NCBI GenBank assembly: GCA_021737905.1 | Contig: JAIPDA010000133.1 | Span: 1-6,792 of the forward strand | Direction: 5' to 3' | From: Rhodoferax sp. | GTDB taxonomy: Bacteria > Pseudomonadota > Gammaproteobacteria > Burkholderiales > Burkholderiaceae_C | DNA length: 6,792 nucleotides | Shown here: positions 1-5,370 of the stretch, piece by piece | Layout of the letters: each line of letters starts with the position of its first letter | Position numbering within the stretch: the first letter of the stretch is position 1 | The notes under the pieces: model-generated | Told to the model about the DNA's origin: nothing | The model's input: the letters and a program-made list of their open reading frames with translations, nothing else | The model's database searches: none | Translations under genes and position numbers: made by a program

Positions 1-43
1 CATGTTCTGCAACCTTTTAACTCGCGTACTTTGAAACATTTCC

Positions 44-48
44 AGGAG
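44..48 (+). promoter_or_regulatory. Ribosome binding site of the TRAP binding-protein gene
   Basis: AGGAG lies 5 nt before the ATG at 54. It is the best Shine-Dalgarno match among the plus-strand genes here and fits a highly expressed periplasmic binding protein. No convincing -35/-10 pair is visible in the 43 nt before it, so the promoter may lie left of the window. Confidence 0.8.
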
Positions 49-53
49 ACAAC

Positions 54-1061
54 ATGAAACGTCTGATGATCAAAACACTGGTGGCCGCTGCTGCTGTGGC
101 CGCTTTCGGCTTGGCCTCTGCCCAGGATGTGCGCGAGCACACCATCAAGTTCGCCACGCAAAACCCCAAGGGCCATCCGATCATGGTCGGCATGGAGAAG
201 TTTGCCGAGATCGTCACGGCGAAGTCCGCAGGCAAGATCAAGGTCAACCTGTTCCCCGCCGGCGTGCTGGGCGGCGACGCACCCAATGTGTCGGCCCTGC
301 AAGGCGGCACCATTGAAATGGTCTCGTTGAACTCGGGTATCTTGGCCAGCCAGGTCAAAGAATTCGCGCTGTACGACTTCCCCTTCCTGTTTGCCAATGC
401 CAAAGAAGCTGACGCCGTGGTGGATGGCCCCTTCGGCAAGAAGATGCACGACAAGCTGCAGGAAAAAGGCATTGTGGGCCTGGCCTACTGGGAGCTCGGC
501 TTTCGCAACATGACCAACTCCAAGCGCGCCATCAACAAGGTGGAAGACCTGGCCGGCCTGAAGATTCGCGTCATCCCCAACCCGATCAATCTGGACTGGG
601 TCAAGGCACTCGACGCCAACCCGACTCCGATGGCCTTCGGCGAGGTTTACGGCGCGATGGAATCTAAAGCCATTGACGGTCAGGAGAACCCGCTCAACGT
701 GATTCTGGCCAACAAATTTGCAGAAGTGCAAAAGCACCTGACGCTGACCAACCACGTGTACAACCCCCAGTCGGTCATCATGAGCAAAAAGTTCTGGGAC
801 GGCCTGAACGCCGCTGAGAAAAAAATCATCAGCGATGCCGCTACCGAAGCAACTCAGACCCAGCGCAAAGTGGCGCGTGATGCTGCCAGCGGCAACCTGG
901 CTGACCTGAAGAAAGCCGGCATGCAAGTCACCGAACTGCCAGCTGCCGAAATGACCAAGCTGCGCGACAAGATGAAGCCCGTCATTGCCAAGTACTCGGC
1001 CAGCGTGGGCGAAGCCACCGTCAATGAAATGATGGCTGAGCTCGCCAAGCAGCGCAGGTAA
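54..1061 (+). CDS. TRAP transporter solute-binding protein, DctP family
   Basis: This is a periplasmic extracytoplasmic solute receptor of a tripartite ATP-independent periplasmic (TRAP) transporter, which would hand a carboxylate-type ligand to a DctQM membrane complex. The 335-residue length is normal for the family. Residues 1-23 form a signal peptide (basic MKRLMIK start, Ala-rich core, ASA|Q cleavage after residue 23). Family hallmarks follow: the FPAGVLGG segment (67-74), the YDFPFLF segment (107-113), GFRNMTN (149-155), GLKIRV with the usual ligand-carboxylate arginine at R172, and the DGQENPL segment (208-214). The start is fixed by the signal peptide and by the AGGAG 5 nt upstream. 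Downstream genes encode two dehydrogenase-type enzymes and a dehydroquinase, so a quinate- or shikimate-like acid is a reasonable ligand guess, but the sequence does not prove it. No DctQ or DctM gene follows; they may be to the left or elsewhere in the genome. Family assignment is secure, ligand unknown. Confidence 0.95.
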   Translation: MKRLMIKTLVAAAAVAAFGLASAQDVREHTIKFATQNPKGHPIMVGMEKFAEIVTAKSAGKIKVNLFPAGVLGGDAPNVSALQGGTIEMVSLNSGILASQVKEFALYDFPFLFANAKEADAVVDGPFGKKMHDKLQEKGIVGLAYWELGFRNMTNSKRAINKVEDLAGLKIRVIPNPINLDWVKALDANPTPMAFGEVYGAMESKAIDGQENPLNVILANKFAEVQKHLTLTNHVYNPQSVIMSKKFWDGLNAAEKKIISDAATEATQTQRKVARDAASGNLADLKKAGMQVTELPAAEMTKLRDKMKPVIAKYSASVGEATVNEMMAELAKQRR

Positions 1062-1069
1062 AGTGCCTG

Positions 1070-1105
1070 GTGCCGGCCCGCCCGCTTCGGGCAGGCTGGC
1101 ACTTT
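1070..1105 (+). terminator. Terminator-like GC-rich hairpin between binding-protein and oxidoreductase genes
   Basis: GTGCCGGCC at 1070-1078 pairs with GGCTGGCAC at 1094-1102, including one G-T pair. After one C-A mismatch, GCCCG (1080-1084) pairs with CGGGC (1088-1092) around a CTT loop. The stem is about 14 pairs and is followed by only three Ts (1103-1105). An overlapping alternative pairs AAAGTGCC just after the stop codon with GGCACTTT. The short T-run suggests partial termination or protection of the upstream mRNA 3' end rather than a full stop. It ends 10 nt before the next ATG. Confidence 0.6.
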
Positions 1106-1115
1106 GGCATTGAAC

Positions 1116-2165
1116 ATGACAAAGACGCGCATCGCGATTGCCGGGGCAGGCTATATAGGCCAGGCCCACATGGCTGTGGCCCGGGGCAGTGCGAGCGTCA
1201 TGCTGTCAGCCATTGTGGATCCCGCGCCGGCTGCCGCAGACATTGCGGCCCAGGCCGGCGTTCCGCTCTACCAGAGCCTTGAAGAATTACTGGCCAGAGA
1301 CAGGCCCGACGGCCTGATTCTGGCGACTCCCAACCCTTTGCATGTGCCGCAGGCACTGCAATGCATAGACGCTAAATTACCGATCCTGCTGGAAAAGCCG
1401 ATCGCCACCACCGTGGCCGAAGGTGCGCAGCTGGTGCAGCGTGTCAAACAGACCGGCGCCCGTGTGCTGATAGGCCACCACCGCGCGCACAGCCCCATCA
1501 TGGCCAAGGCGTGTGAGGTGATTGCATCAGGACAACTCGGCCAGTTGGTGGCCGTGATGGGCAGCGCGACATTTCTCAAGCCCGATCATTATTTTGCCGA
1601 CGCACCCTGGCGCCGAGAGCCTGGTGCCGGCCCGATCTTGCTGAACATGATTCACGAGGTGCACAACCTGCGCATGCTGTGCGGCGATATTGTGGCTGTA
1701 CAGGCTTTCGCCTCGCACGCCACGCGTGGCTTTGCGGTAGAAGACACGGTGTCCATCAACCTGCGCTTTGCCAGCGGCGTGTTGGGCAGCTTTTTGTTGT
1801 CGGACACCGCGGCATGCGCGCGCAGCTGGGAGCAGACCAGCCGCGAAAACAAAGCCTACGCGAGCTATGACGACGAAGACTGCTACGTTGTCACCGGCAC
1901 CAATGGCAGCCTGTCGGTGCCCACCATGCGCCTGAAAACTTACCCGCGACCGGAGGACCGTTCGTGGTGGAAAGAGTTTGAAGTCGGTGTGGTTGACATG
2001 GTGCGTGACGATCCGCTCAAACACCAGATGGAACACTTCGGCTGCGTTGTACGCGGCGAGGCCGAGCCGCTGGTCAGTGCCGAGGACGGTTTGTTGAACC
2101 TGCGCATCACCGAAGCCATTGTCGAAGCCGCCCGCAGCGGCCAGACTGTTAGTCTTAAAGCTTGA
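1116..2165 (+). CDS. Gfo/Idh/MocA-family NAD(P)-dependent oxidoreductase
   Basis: This is a cytoplasmic dehydrogenase of the glucose-fructose oxidoreductase/inositol dehydrogenase family, which oxidises or reduces a hydroxyl/keto group on sugars, cyclitols and related polyols using NAD(P). With the ATG at 1116 it has 349 residues, normal for the family. The Rossmann motif GAGYIG is at 10-15, an acidic residue ending the second strand (D35) suits NAD, the signature EKP with the catalytic lysine is K94 in 93-95, a GHHR..SP segment is at 120-127, and the catalytic-site segment NMIHEVH at 177-183 supplies H180. An in-frame TTG at 1104 would add four residues, but it overlaps the upstream hairpin and spoils the usual N-terminus, so ATG is preferred. 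No clear Shine-Dalgarno precedes it. The gene follows the TRAP receptor and precedes aroQ, which makes first-step oxidation of the imported compound (for example a quinate-like ring) plausible. The actual substrate cannot be read from the sequence. Confidence 0.92.
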   Translation: MTKTRIAIAGAGYIGQAHMAVARGSASVMLSAIVDPAPAAADIAAQAGVPLYQSLEELLARDRPDGLILATPNPLHVPQALQCIDAKLPILLEKPIATTVAEGAQLVQRVKQTGARVLIGHHRAHSPIMAKACEVIASGQLGQLVAVMGSATFLKPDHYFADAPWRREPGAGPILLNMIHEVHNLRMLCGDIVAVQAFASHATRGFAVEDTVSINLRFASGVLGSFLLSDTAACARSWEQTSRENKAYASYDDEDCYVVTGTNGSLSVPTMRLKTYPRPEDRSWWKEFEVGVVDMVRDDPLKHQMEHFGCVVRGEAEPLVSAEDGLLNLRITEAIVEAARSGQTVSLKA

Positions 2166-2213
2166 GGCCGTGACGAACTCACCAGCGCCCACCCTTTAAT
2201 CGGCATTCACTCC

Positions 2214-2218
2214 AAGGA
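2214..2218 (+). promoter_or_regulatory. Ribosome binding site of aroQ
   Basis: AAGGA sits 7 nt before the ATG at 2226 and supports that start. The 60-nt gap after the oxidoreductase stop shows no clear promoter or terminator. Confidence 0.7.
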
Positions 2219-2225
2219 AAAATCC

Positions 2226-2669
2226 ATGAAAATTCTCATGCTCCACGGCATCAACCACAACATGTTCGGCAAACGTGATCCGGCGCAGTACGGCACCATC
2301 ACGCTGGACGAAATCAATGCCTCGCTGGTCAGCCTGGGCAAAGAGCTGGGCAGCACCATTGAAGCCTTTCAGACCAACAACGAAGGCGCCATGTGCGAGC
2401 GCATCCACAAGGGCTACGCCGATGGCGTGGACGCGGTGCTGATCAACGCCGGCGCCTGGACGCATTACAGCTACGGCATCCGCGATGCGCTGGCCATCCT
2501 GACCTGCCCGATCGTCGAGCTGCACATGTCCAACATCCACGCGCGCGAAGCCTTTCGCCATGTCTCGGTGTTCGCCGAAATCGTCAAAGGTCAGATCTGC
2601 GGCTTCGGCGTGGACAGCTACCTGCTGGCGCTGCGCGCTGCGGTGTCGGCGGCCAAGTCTGCCAAATAA
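2226..2669 (+). CDS. aroQ: Type II 3-dehydroquinate dehydratase (AroQ)
   Basis: This enzyme interconverts 3-dehydroquinate and 3-dehydroshikimate. Type II enzymes act as small cytoplasmic dodecamers and serve both the shikimate pathway and quinate breakdown. The 147-residue length is normal. Active-site residues expected from the characterised family are present: R17 and Y22 on the lid loop (KRDPAQYG), N74, H80, D87, the H-x-S-N segment (H100, S102, N103), and R111 within REAFRH. The region after it (GFGVDSYLLALRA, 126-138) is also typical. Two normally very conserved stretches differ: LNGPN near the N-terminus is LHGIN here (6-10), and the usual Asn-Pro-Ala-(Ala/Gly)-(Tyr/Leu)-Thr-His-Thr-Ser stretch is INAGAWTHYS (73-82). 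The neighbourhood (TRAP receptor, Gfo/Idh/MocA enzyme, AroE homologue) points to a catabolic rather than biosynthetic copy. The family call is secure; a shifted substrate is possible. Confidence 0.93.
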   Translation: MKILMLHGINHNMFGKRDPAQYGTITLDEINASLVSLGKELGSTIEAFQTNNEGAMCERIHKGYADGVDAVLINAGAWTHYSYGIRDALAILTCPIVELHMSNIHAREAFRHVSVFAEIVKGQICGFGVDSYLLALRAAVSAAKSAK

Positions 2670-2695
2670 AACAGCTTTATTTTTATCGTCTCTTC

Positions 2696-3532
2696 ATGCT
2701 CATCAACGGCCACACCGAAGTCATTGCCCACATTGGATTTCCGACGCATGCCTTCAAGGCGCCGATGATCTACAACCCTTTCTTTGAACAGCAGGGAATC
2801 AATGCACTGGTGGTGCCCATGGGTTGCAAGGCAGAGGACTACCCGGTCTTCCTGCGCGCCATGTTCAAGTTGAGCAACATTCGCGGCGCGCTGATCACCA
2901 TGCCGCACAAGGTCAGCACGCTGGCGCTGTTGGACGAGGTTTTACCCGCAGCCGCCATTGCGGGCGCCTGCAATGCAGTGCGCTTGGGACCGCAGGGCCA
3001 GTTGCAGGGCGATATGTTTGACGGTGAAGGCTTTGTGCGCGGCGTGCTGCGCAAAGGTGTCAAGCTGCAAGGCGCACGCGTGCTGGTGGCAGGCGCAGGC
3101 GGTGTGGGTTCTGCCATTGCAGCTTCTTTGGCTGCCGCCGGCGTTGCGGCTGTCAGCTTGTTTGACGTCAACGCCGCTGCGGGTGAGGCGCTGGCCGGTC
3201 GGCTGCGCGAACACTATCCCGCCTTGCAAGTACACACCGGCAGCAATGACCCGGCCGGACATGCGCTGGTGGTCAATGCCACGCCCATGGGCATGAATGA
3301 GGGCGATCCCTTGCCCATGGATGTGTCACGCATCGCGCCGGGCACCTTTGTCGGCGAGGTGGTCATGCGCACCGAAATGACAGCGTTTTTAAACGCAGCC
3401 CGTGCGCGCGGCTGCCCCGTGCAGGTCGGCTCGGATATGCTCTTTGAGCAAATTCCCGCATATTTGGAGTATTTCAATTTACCCACCACCACACCTGATG
3501 TACTGCGCGCAGTTGCACGGCTGCAGTACTGA
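2696..3532 (+). CDS. Shikimate/quinate dehydrogenase-family protein (divergent AroE-like)
   Basis: This is an NAD(P)-dependent dehydrogenase of the AroE fold, 278 residues, the family's usual size. The N-terminal substrate domain is followed by a Rossmann domain with GAGGVGSA at 133-140, NATPMGM at 194-200 and a C-terminal ML..Q segment with Q252. Catalytic K72 (TMPHK) and D109 (FDGEG), and N93 in AGACN, are kept. Compared with E. coli AroE, however, the Ser-x-Ser that holds the shikimate carboxylate is F20-x-A22, the Asn of NVT.P.K is L66, the Thr before the catalytic Asp is F108, and the active-site Tyr near the C-terminal domain is M224. The second Rossmann strand ends in FDVN (D157) instead of the NRT of NADPH enzymes, which suggests NAD use and a catabolic role. 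The ATG at 2696 is 26 nt after aroQ and matches the family N-terminus. The frame stays open upstream to 2393, but that part overlaps aroQ and is not protein-like. No Shine-Dalgarno is visible. Substrate unknown. Confidence 0.88.
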   Translation: MLINGHTEVIAHIGFPTHAFKAPMIYNPFFEQQGINALVVPMGCKAEDYPVFLRAMFKLSNIRGALITMPHKVSTLALLDEVLPAAAIAGACNAVRLGPQGQLQGDMFDGEGFVRGVLRKGVKLQGARVLVAGAGGVGSAIAASLAAAGVAAVSLFDVNAAAGEALAGRLREHYPALQVHTGSNDPAGHALVVNATPMGMNEGDPLPMDVSRIAPGTFVGEVVMRTEMTAFLNAARARGCPVQVGSDMLFEQIPAYLEYFNLPTTTPDVLRAVARLQY

Positions 3533-3574
3533 GCCCGGCGCAGCGAACTTGCCTGCAACCCCTCAGCCCCGCCA

Positions 3575-4471
3575 ATGACACGTCTGAGTCGCGATCAACA
3601 AGGCATCTTGCTGGTGATCCTGGCCATGGCCTGCTTCACCGGTGTTGATGGCATGGTCAAGTACCTGGGCGCTTTGGTGCCCTTGGTGGTGGTCATGTGG
3701 TTTCGCTACATGTTTCAGATGACCATCACCGCTGCGGTGTTGTTGCCGCGGCGTGGTCGCAGCTTGTTTCAAACCCGCCACCCCTGGTTGCAAGTCTTGC
3801 GCGGCGTCTCGCTCGTCGTGTCAACTTCCTTGGCATTTTTGAGCCTGCGCTACATGCCGGTGGCCGAGTTCACCGCCATCCTGACCCTCACGCCCATGGT
3901 CATCACGCTGGTGTCTGTGCGCGCCATGGGCGAGCGGGTGTCCTGGTTGCGCTGGTTGTTGCTGGCCGGCGGCCTGGTTGGGGCGCTGATGGTGATACAG
4001 CCGGACAAACACGACTTTGAATGGATCATGTTGCTGCCGCTGGCGCTGGTGCTGGTGAGCACAGGTTTTCAGTTGCTCACCAGTTACCTGATGCGTCATG
4101 ACGACCCCGGCACCACGCATTTTTTGACCGGTGCGGTGGCCAGCCTGCTGGCCAGCCTTGCCCTGCCTTTTTTCTGGGAAACGCCTGTAGGCGTCAGTTT
4201 GTGGGTGATGGTCTGTCTGCTGGGCGTGGTGAGCACGCTGGGGCATTACCTCATGATCCTGTCTTACAGCCTGGCGAGCCCGGCCACGCTCACACCCTAC
4301 CTGTACTTCCAAATTGCATTTGCCACGCTGGCCGGATGGCTGGTGTTTTCGCAAGTGCCCGACAGCTGGTCCTTGCTGGGGATTGCCATGATTGCCGTCT
4401 GCGGCGTAGCCAGCAGCTGGCTGGCCGGGCCTAGGCCCGGCGGGCCTGTCGAGAACGAGCCGGCTCTTTAG
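3575..4471 (+). CDS. DMT-superfamily transporter with two EamA domains
   Basis: This is an inner-membrane protein of 298 residues, the normal length for ten-helix EamA/RhaT-type drug/metabolite transporters. Two repeated halves are visible. The first (about 10-141) has the typical order of a helix pair, then the LRGVSLVVSTSLAFLSLRYMPV stretch, then MGERVSWLRW and a helix ending in IQPD. The second half (about 150-285) ends with a helix around ASSWLAGPR and a short hydrophilic tail. The family exports amino acids, nucleosides or other metabolites, or imports some solutes; the substrate cannot be predicted. It starts 42 nt after the AroE-like gene on the same strand, so it is probably the last gene of the cluster, perhaps exporting an intermediate or importing a related compound. 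No Shine-Dalgarno is visible before the ATG at 3575. A convergent toxin-antitoxin module follows 122 nt downstream. Confidence 0.9.
   Translation: MTRLSRDQQGILLVILAMACFTGVDGMVKYLGALVPLVVVMWFRYMFQMTITAAVLLPRRGRSLFQTRHPWLQVLRGVSLVVSTSLAFLSLRYMPVAEFTAILTLTPMVITLVSVRAMGERVSWLRWLLLAGGLVGALMVIQPDKHDFEWIMLLPLALVLVSTGFQLLTSYLMRHDDPGTTHFLTGAVASLLASLALPFFWETPVGVSLWVMVCLLGVVSTLGHYLMILSYSLASPATLTPYLYFQIAFATLAGWLVFSQVPDSWSLLGIAMIAVCGVASSWLAGPRPGGPVENEPAL
4424..4466 (+). repeat. Two GC-rich perfect palindromes at the 3' end of the transporter gene
   Basis: GCCGGGCCTAGGCCCGGC at 4424-4441 is an 18-bp perfect palindrome inside the last codons of the transporter gene. A second, GAGCCGGCTC at 4457-4466, is followed by TTT and the stop codon. 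Neither has a usable loop or a long T-run, so they are poor classical terminators, but they could form cruciforms or stabilise the mRNA end. Confidence 0.4.
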
Positions 4472-4593
4472 CTTGGCCTCTTAAAGCCCAATGTCGAGCC
4501 TTGCTTCAAATCCATTACAGCGTCTCAATTTGGATTGATAAGCCATTGACACGATCAAGGCAGCTAGCTTGTTCAAATCGACACGGCGCAAAG

Positions 4594-4872
4594 TTACTGG
4601 TAGTGGTATCGGCAAGCGATAAGCACCAGCGACCCATCATCCACGCAAAAGACTAAGCGGTGAGTGTCATCGATACGGCGCGACCAAAACCCCGAGAGAT
4701 TTTCTTTCAAGGGCTCGGGCTTGCCGATGCCCTCAAACGGATGTCTAAGGGCGTCTTTGATCAGGGCATTGATGCGCCTGAGCGTCTTCTTGTCCTGGCC
4801 CTGCCAGTATGTGTAATCATCCCATGCGGCCAAGGTCCAAGACAGTCTCAGGGGCGTTGCCTCATTCGGCAT
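4594..4872 (-). CDS. yoeB: YoeB-family toxin (ribosome-dependent mRNA endonuclease)
   Basis: YoeB is the toxin of a type II toxin-antitoxin pair. It binds the ribosome and cleaves mRNA in the A site when YefM is degraded. The 92-residue product aligns along its whole length with E. coli YoeB: W12, the WDDYTYW segment (17-23), INALIKD (34-40), HPFEG (44-48), GKPEPLK (50-56), NLSGFWSRRI (58-67), HRLV (71-74) and the terminal CRYHYQ. The catalytic residues corresponding to E. coli E46, R65, H83 and Y84 are present as E53, R72, H90 and Y91, so the toxin appears active. The ATG at 4872 was chosen because it lies just inside the antitoxin's 3' end (11-nt overlap), giving translational coupling. The frame is open further upstream, but that part lies within the antitoxin gene. 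The N-terminus carries about seven extra residues (MPNEATP) relative to E. coli YoeB. It converges on the transporter gene. Confidence 0.95.
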   Translation of the reverse strand: MPNEATPLRLSWTLAAWDDYTYWQGQDKKTLRRINALIKDALRHPFEGIGKPEPLKENLSGFWSRRIDDTHRLVFCVDDGSLVLIACRYHYQ

Positions 4873-5119
4873 CGACCAGGTTCCGGTGCTGGACCTGACC
4901 AGAACGGTACTGCTCAACGGAGCGCGCCAGGTGGGCAGCGTTCGCCGGCGACTTCAGCAAGTGGACGGTCTCCATCAGTCCGTTAAAGGTATCAAGCGAC
5001 ATCAGCACCGCATCAGGCGCATCACGGCGCGAAATCACCGTGTAGTCAGCGTCAGAGATGACCTGGTCGATCACGCCCTTAAGGCTACTTCTCGCCTCAG
5101 AAAAATTGATAACTCTCAT
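4862..5119 (-). CDS. yefM: YefM-family antitoxin (Phd/YefM)
   Basis: This is the antitoxin and autorepressor partner of YoeB. It has 85 residues against 83 in E. coli. The N-terminal DNA-binding domain shows the family features: MRVINFSEAR (1-10), the TVISRRDAPDAVLMSL strand region (27-42), and a conserved stretch ending LLKSPANAAHL (54-64). The C-terminal tail is short and polar, as expected for the unstructured part that wraps the toxin. The ATG at 5119 matches the family N-terminus and has a strong AAGGGGTGG 5 nt upstream; a GTG three codons earlier (5128) is in frame but lies inside that ribosome binding site. The stop overlaps the yoeB start by 11 nt. The YefM-YoeB complex would repress its own promoter at the operator just upstream. 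Confidence 0.95.
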   Translation of the reverse strand: MRVINFSEARSSLKGVIDQVISDADYTVISRRDAPDAVLMSLDTFNGLMETVHLLKSPANAAHLARSVEQYRSGQVQHRNLVDAE

Positions 5120-5124
5120 AAAAT

Positions 5125-5133
5125 CCACCCCTT
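5125..5133 (-). promoter_or_regulatory. Ribosome binding site of yefM
   Basis: Read on the minus strand, AAGGGGTGG ends 5 nt before the ATG at 5119, with its AAGGGG core about 8 nt away. It decides between that ATG and the in-frame GTG at 5128, which lies within the site. Confidence 0.75.
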
Positions 5134-5135
5134 GA

Positions 5136-5157
5136 CTTGCACATTATATTGTACAAG
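5136..5157 (-). promoter_or_regulatory. Probable YefM-YoeB operator
   Basis: The 22-bp minus-strand element has half sites CTTGTACA and TGTGCAAG separated by ATATAA, so 7 of 8 positions are inversely repeated. One half contains TGTACA (5150-5155), the core reported for the yefM-yoeB operators of E. coli. It covers the -10 box at 5143-5148, which suits autorepression by blocking RNA polymerase. E. coli has two TGTACA palindromes; here only one is perfect and the other is the degenerate TGTGCA. Confidence 0.7.
5143..5148 (-). promoter_or_regulatory. -10 box of the yefM-yoeB promoter
   Basis: A perfect TATAAT on the minus strand lies 10 nt before the ribosome binding site. No good -35 hexamer is found 16-18 bp upstream (candidates read like CAAAAG), so recognition may depend on the strong -10 and the AT-rich upstream DNA. 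Confidence 0.65.
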
Positions 5158-5253
5158 TTTAGGTTCTTTTGTTTTGATTTGCAAGACTCGATTGGCCACA
5201 AAAAGTGGCAAAGAGGGAAAGCCACGAAGTTTTGAACTTACAGAGCGGTTTTT

Positions 5254-5368
5254 ATCAGTCAATTTCTGCTGATTTTATGAACAATCCCGGGCCTCGTGTG
5301 TGTCTTTATAGAAGGCATGGAATCAGATAAAAATCAGTTTCATTGCAAGCAAAAATGTCCATAATCAG
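5254..5368 (+). promoter_or_regulatory. Cluster of ATCAG motifs upstream of the LysR-type gene
   Basis: ATCAG occurs at 5254, 5322, 5333 and 5364, and its complement CTGAT at 5269. The first pair forms a dyad ATCAG-N10-CTGAT (5254-5273) followed by TTTT. The copies at 5322, 5333 and 5364 are 11 and 31 bp apart, about one and three helical turns. They may be autoregulatory sites of the LysR-type regulator. The rest of the AT-rich 5158-5370 gap holds a small GCCAC-AAAAA-GTGGC hairpin (5195-5209) and no gene. Confidence 0.35.
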
Positions 5369-5370
5369 CC

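Noticed and set aside
1..53. Open frame from the left edge ending in an ATGA overlap with the binding-protein start (TGA at 55-57)
   Set aside because: Only 18 residues are visible with no recognisable family features, and the stretch holds a normal ribosome binding site. It could be the tail of an upstream gene or plain leader, and the sequence cannot decide.
1065..1634. A 16-bp exact direct repeat, GCCTGGTGCCGGCCCG, at 1065-1080 and 1619-1634
   Set aside because: One copy is part of the hairpin and the other encodes an ordinary conserved glycine-rich stretch of the oxidoreductase. There are no further copies and no mobile-element context, so chance in GC-rich DNA is most likely.
1527..2206. 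Long antisense reading frames opposite the oxidoreductase gene
   Set aside because: They mirror the codon bias of a clear GC-rich gene and show no domain signature of their own.
2664..2682. AAATAAA-ACAGC-TTTATTT hairpin at the aroQ stop, resembling a terminator
   Set aside because: The stem is entirely A-T and too weak to terminate transcription, and the next gene follows 26 nt after the aroQ stop on the same strand.
2393..2695. In-frame upstream extension of the AroE-like gene, which could suggest a longer or fused protein
   Set aside because: It overlaps aroQ in another frame, its translation is Arg/His-rich with no family resemblance, and the AroE-like family starts at about 2696.
5195..5209. 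GCCAC-AAAAA-GTGGC small hairpin upstream of the LysR gene
   Set aside because: Five pairs with no T-run and no gene ending nearby on either strand; too little to call a terminator or a regulatory RNA.
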